Shown here: positions 32,952 through 37,344 of the stretch, in pieces
Numbering within the stretch: the first letter of the stretch is position 1
Layout of the letters: each line of letters begins with the position of its first letter
Assembly: GCA_018816345.1 (NCBI GenBank)
Contig: JAHIWG010000154.1
Coordinates: forward strand, 1-37,344
DNA: 37,344 bases
Source: Spirochaetota bacterium
GTDB taxonomy: Bacteria; Spirochaetota; Spirochaetia; Treponematales; UBA12059
Direction: 5' to 3'
The notes under the pieces: generated by a model
Database searches by the model: none
What the model saw: only the letters and a program-made list of their open reading frames with translations
Told to the model about the DNA's origin: nothing
Program-made: the position numbers and the translations under genes

Positions 32952-34691
32952 TTATTTCTCGTCGTTCCAGGAAGCCTTGCCGCCGCGCTTGCGCCGCGCG
33001 ACGAGGAACGCGATGATCGCGAGCATCAGCGCCGCCCCCGCGACTGCCGCGACGATTATAGCACCTGATGACGATCCGGCCTCCCGCCCGGATACCGGGA
33101 CCGCCGTCAGGTAGTTCACGTTGGTATTCGCGTAGAAGACGGGGCCGCCCGATACCGGCGCGAGCCCGCCCACGAGGTCGTGGCGCCAGGCCTGGATATC
33201 GAGGTCGTACGCAAGTATTACGAGGGGCGAGTCCTCCCAGGCGATCTTCTGCGCCTGGTACACCGCCGCCCGGCGCTCGCTCGGGTCGAGGAGCGTATAC
33301 TGCCTCGCGACGAGCTCGTCGTACGCCGGATTGGAGTACCGAGGCTCGTTCGTGCCGTCTATCTGGTCGGTGGTCAGGATGGACAGCATCGTCGTCGGAT
33401 CGACGTCGCCTCCCCATCCCCAGATGAACATATCGAAGTCGCCGGCGGTGATAGCGTCGGATAAGGCGCCGTCGTCCAGCGTGCTCAGCTTGACGGCGAC
33501 GCCTACGTCGCGGAGATAGCCCTGTATCATCTGCCCCGCCTTGACCTCGCGGGGATTCTCCGCCCTGGCGACGAGGCGTATCGACAGGGGCGAGCCGTCG
33601 GCCCTGAGCCGCGCACCCGTCGCGTCCTTAGCGGAGAAGCCGGCTGAGTCCAGGAGCCTATCGGCCGCGGCCGGGTCGAACGGCCTCGCGTCGCCTCCGG
33701 TCGGCGCCCAGCGCCAGAAGGCGGTCGCGGGCGGGATGAGAGAATCGCCGGGGACGCCGCCCCGGTTGAACGCGATGTCGATGAGGTCCTGCTTGTTTAT
33801 AGCGAGGTCTATGGCCCGGCGCACCCGCGCGTCGAGCAGGGCCGGATCGCCGCCCGAGGCTGGGTCGTCCCAGCAGTTGATGGTCATCTGGGTGAAGCCG
33901 TTGCCCGCGAACGAGCGTACCGTAACGTTGCCGGCGCGCTCCAGCTGGGCCATCTGATCGGGATAGAGATTCAGCGCGACGTCTATCTCCCCGTTGGACA
34001 GCGACTGGGCCAGGGTCTCACGGTTAGCGAAGATGGAGAATACCGCGCTCCCGACCTTCGGCGCCCCGCCGAAATAATCGGGGTTGGCGACCATGCTGAA
34101 ATACTGGCCCTTCTGCCATTCCTTGAACCTGAAGGGGCCGGTGCCCACCATCGCTGGATCCTCGAACGTCTCCAGGTCGGCGACGCCGGCCTTCCATATA
34201 TGCTCGGGCAGTATGGGAGTCGGGTTCTGAAGCAGGTTGGCCTTGGGCCCTGAGGTGCGTATCACGACGGTATAGTCGTCAGGAGTCTCGATCGACTCGA
34301 TGCCCGAGAGGAAGCCGTAGTACAGGCCAAGCTCGGCGGCGGCCGTAGTCTCGTAGGTGAACTTCACGTCCTTGGACGTGAACGGGACGCCGTCGCTCCA
34401 GGCGACGCCGCGCCTCAGCTTGAACGTCCAGCTCAGGCTGTCGGGGCTCACGCTCCAGCTCTCGGCGAGCCCTGGCGACGGCTCGAGCTCGGCGTCGAAT
34501 TCGGTGAGGGAATCGTAGACCATCAGGAAGAGCTCGGTAGCCGCGCGCTCGTAGGCGAGGAACGGCGACAGGGCGTCGAGGTCCTCGCTCGTGCCTATCC
34601 TGAGCGTATAACCCGGGGCGGAAGCGGCCTGGGCCGGGAGCGAGGCCGCCGCGATTGCGGCGGCGACGATGGCGATTAGAAATCTTCTCAT
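32952..34691 (-). CDS. Peptide-binding protein (SBP_bac_5) with C-terminal membrane anchor
   Basis: A 579-residue DppA/OppA-class binding protein. The signal peptide (1-22) ends AQA, giving mature protein starting near SAPGYTLRIGTSEDLDALSP. Family segments LAESWSVSPDSLSWTFKLRR and GVAWSDGVPFTSKDVKFTY are clear. At the C terminus a hydrophobic stretch of about 21 residues (543-564, AIIVAAVAGAALMLAIIAFL) followed by ARRKR and a short charged tail is a stop-transfer anchor, unusual for a diderm binding protein. The frame opens far upstream (35027) but GGAGG before the ATG at 34691 and the signal peptide fix the start. It lies 32 bp after the LD-carboxypeptidase gene. Confidence 0.92.
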   Translation of the reverse strand: MRRFLIAIVAAAIAAASLPAQAASAPGYTLRIGTSEDLDALSPFLAYERAATELFLMVYDSLTEFDAELEPSPGLAESWSVSPDSLSWTFKLRRGVAWSDGVPFTSKDVKFTYETTAAAELGLYYGFLSGIESIETPDDYTVVIRTSGPKANLLQNPTPILPEHIWKAGVADLETFEDPAMVGTGPFRFKEWQKGQYFSMVANPDYFGGAPKVGSAVFSIFANRETLAQSLSNGEIDVALNLYPDQMAQLERAGNVTVRSFAGNGFTQMTINCWDDPASGGDPALLDARVRRAIDLAINKQDLIDIAFNRGGVPGDSLIPPATAFWRWAPTGGDARPFDPAAADRLLDSAGFSAKDATGARLRADGSPLSIRLVARAENPREVKAGQMIQGYLRDVGVAVKLSTLDDGALSDAITAGDFDMFIWGWGGDVDPTTMLSILTTDQIDGTNEPRYSNPAYDELVARQYTLLDPSERRAAVYQAQKIAWEDSPLVILAYDLDIQAWRHDLVGGLAPVSGGPVFYANTNVNYLTAVPVSGREAGSSSGAIIVAAVAGAALMLAIIAFLVARRKRGGKASWNDEK

Positions 34692-34723
34692 TCCGATACC
34701 TCCGTATAGTGCGTTGATCCCCG

Positions 34724-35677
34724 CTAGGGGGCTATCGTCGCCGTTTCGAGCAGTTCCAGCGTGCCTGCGCCGGCGTCGAGCCTGGCCTCGATTCCTAGCG
34801 GGAGCGTGGCCTTGTCCTTGCCGTGGCCGAGGGGGAGGCCGTAGATTAGCGGCTTCCCGAGGGGCCGCAGCAGCTCGAAGATCAGGTCCTCGAAACTGCA
34901 TTGGTTGTGGAATCCCGGGTCCATCTTGCGCGGCTCGCAGTCGTTGCACTCGCCGATGACGATGCCCGCCGCGTCGCGGAGCTTGCCGGCGTTCGCCAGG
35001 TGGGTAAGCATGTGGTCCATGATCCACGGCTCGGTATCCAGCTCCTCGAAGAACAGGATCTTGCCCCTCGTGTCGACCTCGAACGGCGTGCCGAGCGACG
35101 AGCAGACCAGGGTCAGGTTGCCTCCGACGATAGGGCCCTCGGCGACGCCGCCGGTCACCTTGAGGAGGTAGGCGTTAGGATCGGCCATCTCTATCGACCC
35201 GAGCGGCGCGTCGCCCTGCATAGCCGCCTCCCAAGCCTTCCTCGTATACTCCGTCAGGTAGCCTTTCTCGAAGCCGGACGCGCTCGGGCCGTGGAAGGTA
35301 ACCAGTCCCGAGAGGCGGCCGAGCATCAGGTGCAGGGACGTGATATCGCTATACCCGAGGAACGGCTTGGGATTAGCCGCGATCGCGTCGAAGTCGAGCG
35401 AGCGGAAAAGCCTGGCGCTTCCGTACCCGCCCTGGCTACAGAACACGGCGTCCACCTCGGGGTCTAGGAACGCCTCCATGAGATCGCTAGCGCGCTCGGC
35501 GTCGCCGCCCGCTAGATAGTGCCTGTTCAGGTAGGCGTTCTTCCCCGCCTGCACCTTGAAGCCTAGCGCCTCGAGGCCCTCGATACCGCGCCACAGCTCG
35601 CTCCGCGCCCACATGCCGCTCGCCGGAGAGACTACGCGTATCGTCGATCCCTTCTGTAGCCGCCGCGGTTTGGTCAT
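34724..35677 (-). CDS. LD-carboxypeptidase (S66 family, LdcA/MccF-like)
   Basis: A 317-residue serine peptidase. The nucleophile Ser110 is in the conserved GYSDITSL, Glu211 follows in ILFFEELDTEP and His285 in GLPLGHGKDKA; these match the Ser-Glu-His triad of the S66 family. LdcA removes the terminal D-alanine from murein tetrapeptides; MccF relatives cleave other amide-linked compounds, so either is possible. There is no signal peptide, fitting a cytoplasmic recycling enzyme. GAGGAGG precedes the ATG. It is first gene of the operon with a complete peptide importer and PucR regulator, consistent with uptake then trimming of murein-derived peptides (inference). Confidence 0.93.
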   Translation of the reverse strand: MTKPRRLQKGSTIRVVSPASGMWARSELWRGIEGLEALGFKVQAGKNAYLNRHYLAGGDAERASDLMEAFLDPEVDAVFCSQGGYGSARLFRSLDFDAIAANPKPFLGYSDITSLHLMLGRLSGLVTFHGPSASGFEKGYLTEYTRKAWEAAMQGDAPLGSIEMADPNAYLLKVTGGVAEGPIVGGNLTLVCSSLGTPFEVDTRGKILFFEELDTEPWIMDHMLTHLANAGKLRDAAGIVIGECNDCEPRKMDPGFHNQCSFEDLIFELLRPLGKPLIYGLPLGHGKDKATLPLGIEARLDAGAGTLELLETATIAP

Positions 35678-35785
35678 GACGAGCCTCCTCTAGGAATCGG
35701 GGCCTCGAGGCCCCGCTCGATGCCAGTGTAAGGCCGGCCGCGCGATCCATGAATGGCCGAGCAGGCCAATCCGGGGCGTTTTTCT

Positions 35786-35800
35786 TATACAGGCTGTATA
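35786..35800. promoter_or_regulatory. 15-bp palindrome in the divergent regulatory gap
   Basis: TATACAG (35786-35792), one central base, CTGTATA (35794-35800): a perfect 7-bp inverted repeat. It lies between the LD-carboxypeptidase operon (minus) and the PucR-type regulator (plus), with minus-strand -10-like hexamers (TATAAG, TATACA) inside, although no good -35 is visible. It is a candidate operator for one of the two PucR-type proteins. Confidence 0.5.
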
Positions 35801-35826
35801 CGCCCGCCTTCCCGCCTCGGTTTCCA

Positions 35827-35855
35827 TTGCGGCGCTCCCTAATAGCCCGTATACT
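35827..35855 (+). promoter_or_regulatory. Possible promoter of the second PucR-type gene
   Basis: TTGCGG (35827-35832) and TATACT (35850-35855) are 17 bp apart. The -10 is good, the -35 weak (three of six), leaving a leader of about 40 nt before the ATG at 35903. Weak -35 suggests dependence on an activator. Confidence 0.35.
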
Positions 35856-35902
35856 TCCGCGATGATCGCTATCGATGACGACCGAGCGCGCCGATCCGCG
35901 AT

Positions 35903-36985
35903 ATGACCGAGCGCCCCTCCCTCGAAGGCATACTCTCAGATCCGGAGCTAGCGGGTTTCGCCCTACGGGACGGGGCTGCGCCGGGCTCTATACCCGTATG
36001 GGTACTCGAAGCGACGGGGCCCTCCGACGCGGAGGAGGCCCGTCCCGGCGACGTAGTCGTCGCGGGGCGGCCTAGGGGGAGCGACGGACTATCCGGGCTC
36101 CTCGCCGCCTGCGCGTCGAGCGGAGCCTGTGCCGTCGCCCTGCCCGACGATATTGCCGAAGCCTCCGCCGGCATCGCCGTCATCGCGTATCCTTCATGGA
36201 TACCGAGGCATCGCGCCGCCGCCTGCCTAGCGAAGGCCCTGTGGCCCGGCGTCGCCGAGGCGCCCGCCGCTAGAGCGCGCGAGCCGGATCCCGGGGTCGC
36301 GGCCGGAGCCTCGACGAGGCGCCGCGTGCTCGCCGTCGACTCGTCGCCGGCGGCTATGAGGCTCGCGAGCCCGGGGCGAATCGATGCCGCGGCGATACTA
36401 GGCCCGTACATGCCACCCGGCGTCGTCGCTACCGCGCTGCCGGCGGGCCGGGCACAGGAAAGCTACCTGCTCCTTAGGATTGGCGAGGGCGTCGCGCCGT
36501 CGGAACTCAGGCTGTCGCTCAGGGCGGCCGCGGAGGAAAACGCCCTATCCATAGGCGCGAGCGACACCTTCCGCCCGGAGGAACCGGTCAGCGCCTACGC
36601 GCCGCGGGCCAGGGAAGCCCTCTTGCTAGGGGCCGCCCTCTTCGGCGGGGGCCATATATCGTTCTACGAGAACCTCTACCTCTACAAGGCCTTCATTGAT
36701 GACGGCAGGCCGGAGCTCCTGCTCAGCTTCTCGCGCGATACCCTGACGCGGCTGCGCGAGTGGGACGAGCGGCACGGAAGCGAGCTCCTGCGTACGCTCG
36801 AGACGTTCTTCGAGCTGGACAGGAGCGTCCGCCGGACAGCCGAGCGCCTCGGCATACATAGGCATACGCTCAGGAACCGACTGGAGAAGATCGAGGAAGC
36901 GACCGCCTGCCCCGTACGGGGCGAGGGCGGCATGAGCTTCGAGCTAATACTGGCGTACAAGCACCTGTCGAAGGTAAAGCTATAG
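35903..36985 (+). CDS. PucR/CdaR-family transcriptional regulator
   Basis: A 360-residue regulator. The first 120 residues resemble a PucR-type N-terminal domain (LSDPELAGFALRDGAAPGSI, ARPGDVVVAGRP). The middle region (about 160-280) resembles the CdaR GGDEF-like fold: ESYLLLRIGEGVAPSELR and FGGGHISFYENLYLYKAFI. The C terminus is an HTH_30 (DRSVRRTAERLGIHRHTLRN). No clear SD precedes the ATG; upstream ATGs at 35862 and 35875 are in other frames. It diverges from the LD-carboxypeptidase operon and converges, 4 bp apart, on a dipeptidase gene, so it probably regulates peptide utilisation. The effector is unknown. Confidence 0.87.
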   Translation: MTERPSLEGILSDPELAGFALRDGAAPGSIPVWVLEATGPSDAEEARPGDVVVAGRPRGSDGLSGLLAACASSGACAVALPDDIAEASAGIAVIAYPSWIPRHRAAACLAKALWPGVAEAPAARAREPDPGVAAGASTRRRVLAVDSSPAAMRLASPGRIDAAAILGPYMPPGVVATALPAGRAQESYLLLRIGEGVAPSELRLSLRAAAEENALSIGASDTFRPEEPVSAYAPRAREALLLGAALFGGGHISFYENLYLYKAFIDDGRPELLLSFSRDTLTRLREWDERHGSELLRTLETFFELDRSVRRTAERLGIHRHTLRNRLEKIEEATACPVRGEGGMSFELILAYKHLSKVKL

Positions 36986-36989
36986 CGTC

Positions 36990-37344
36990 CTAGGCGAGGT
37001 CCTCGGAGGAGCCCGCTATCGAGCATATGGCGTCGGCGTATACCTGCCCGAGCATGGCCGCGTCATCGAGGGACAGGCGCTCGTCGACCTCGTGGCAAAG
37101 ATCGGGCTTGCCCGGGAACGCGGGGCCGAACGCCGCGATCCCGGGCATCGCCTTGGCGTACGACGTGCCCGGATCGAGCGCGAACTCGCCTACGAGCCCC
37201 GTCCTCCTCTCGTAGGCGGACATGAGCGCCCGCATGTACGGCCGGTCCTTCGAGACGAAGAGCGCCGGCATGAAGCCCGGCTCGGCCCGCGCCGAGAAGC
37301 CGTAGCGCTCGCCTGCCCGGCCGAACGCCGAGAGCACCTCCTCC
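36990..37344 (-). CDS. PepV-like M20 dipeptidase (C-terminal part)
   Basis: Only the last 117 or so codons are in the window; the gene enters from the right edge and reads EEVLSAFGRAGERYGF at the boundary. The segment DPGTSYAKAMPGIAAFGPAF followed by CHEVDERLSLDDA matches the C-terminal catalytic region of M20 dipeptidases of the PepV/Sapep type, where the His and Glu near the end contact the metal and substrate. These enzymes hydrolyse dipeptides with an unprotected N terminus and fit the peptide importer nearby. An in-frame GTG at 37335-37337 is not a likely start because the domain must extend further. The stop lies 4 bp past the regulator stop (convergent). Confidence 0.87.
   Translation of the reverse strand, partial: EEVLSAFGRAGERYGFSARAEPGFMPALFVSKDRPYMRALMSAYERRTGLVGEFALDPGTSYAKAMPGIAAFGPAFPGKPDLCHEVDERLSLDDAAMLGQVYADAICSIAGSSEDLA

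Noticed and set aside
1-37344. Search for tRNA, rRNA, CRISPR arrays, transposases, integrases or attachment repeats.
   Set aside because: None seen; no regularly spaced direct repeats, no transposase motifs and no terminal inverted repeats flanking any block. The only tandem repeat is the 12-bp one inside the TetR gene.

Overview
This window reads as a GC-rich chromosomal segment of a diderm bacterium, most likely a spirochaete (Spirochaetales/Treponematales-like). That is inferred from the gene repertoire: a TIGR03915/DUF4130 protein, a PocR-AraC regulator, several solute-binding-protein importers, a membrane class III nucleotide cyclase, loose lipoprotein boxes, and heavy use of AGG (Arg) and ATA (Ile) codons despite the high GC. 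There is no rRNA, tRNA, CRISPR array, insertion sequence or phage gene. It is dense with nutrient-uptake and regulatory genes.

Layout. (1) 2-454: 3' end of a DUF4130 DNA-metabolism gene. (2) 420-6160: a sugar regulon. A minus-strand operon (Gfo/Idh/MocA dehydrogenase, periplasmic binding protein, RbsA-type ATPase, RbsC-type permease) diverges from a LacI-family repressor. Between them lies a perfect 34-bp palindromic operator over the -10 box of a strong promoter. (3) 6179-9487: a DASS/SLC13-like permease, a GIN-domain (DUF2807) lipoprotein followed by a clear terminator, and a PocR-AraC regulator. (4) 9592-16875: a plus-strand carbohydrate operon: NTP-transferase, NahK-like sugar kinase, binding lipoprotein, two MalFG-type permeases and a DUF5107 protein. 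I read it as import of a sugar or glycoside and its conversion via sugar-1-phosphate to a nucleotide sugar. (5) 16906-22110: a TetR regulator with twin operators around a near-consensus promoter. The promoter drives an AbgB-like amidohydrolase, a DUF5058 membrane protein, a second membrane protein and a CapA-family protein. This is the best candidate for an undescribed uptake-and-hydrolysis system. (6) 22123-25914: binding lipoprotein, sensor histidine kinase and stand-alone receiver. (7) 25986-28325: DinB-like protein, membrane class III cyclase and a 59-aa protein. (8) 28365-37344: LD-carboxypeptidase, complete Dpp/Opp-type ABC importer and a short PucR regulator in one minus-strand operon. 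It is followed by a divergent PucR-type regulator and the 3' part of a PepV-like dipeptidase; together they suggest peptide or murein-peptide salvage.

Start codons were chosen by Shine-Dalgarno position, coupling overlaps (ATGA, GTGA) and family alignment. Several genes start well inside the longest open frame. Three GTG starts are proposed (10518, 13005, 19303). Assignments rest on motif recognition by eye; substrate specificities are not determinable from the sequence alone.
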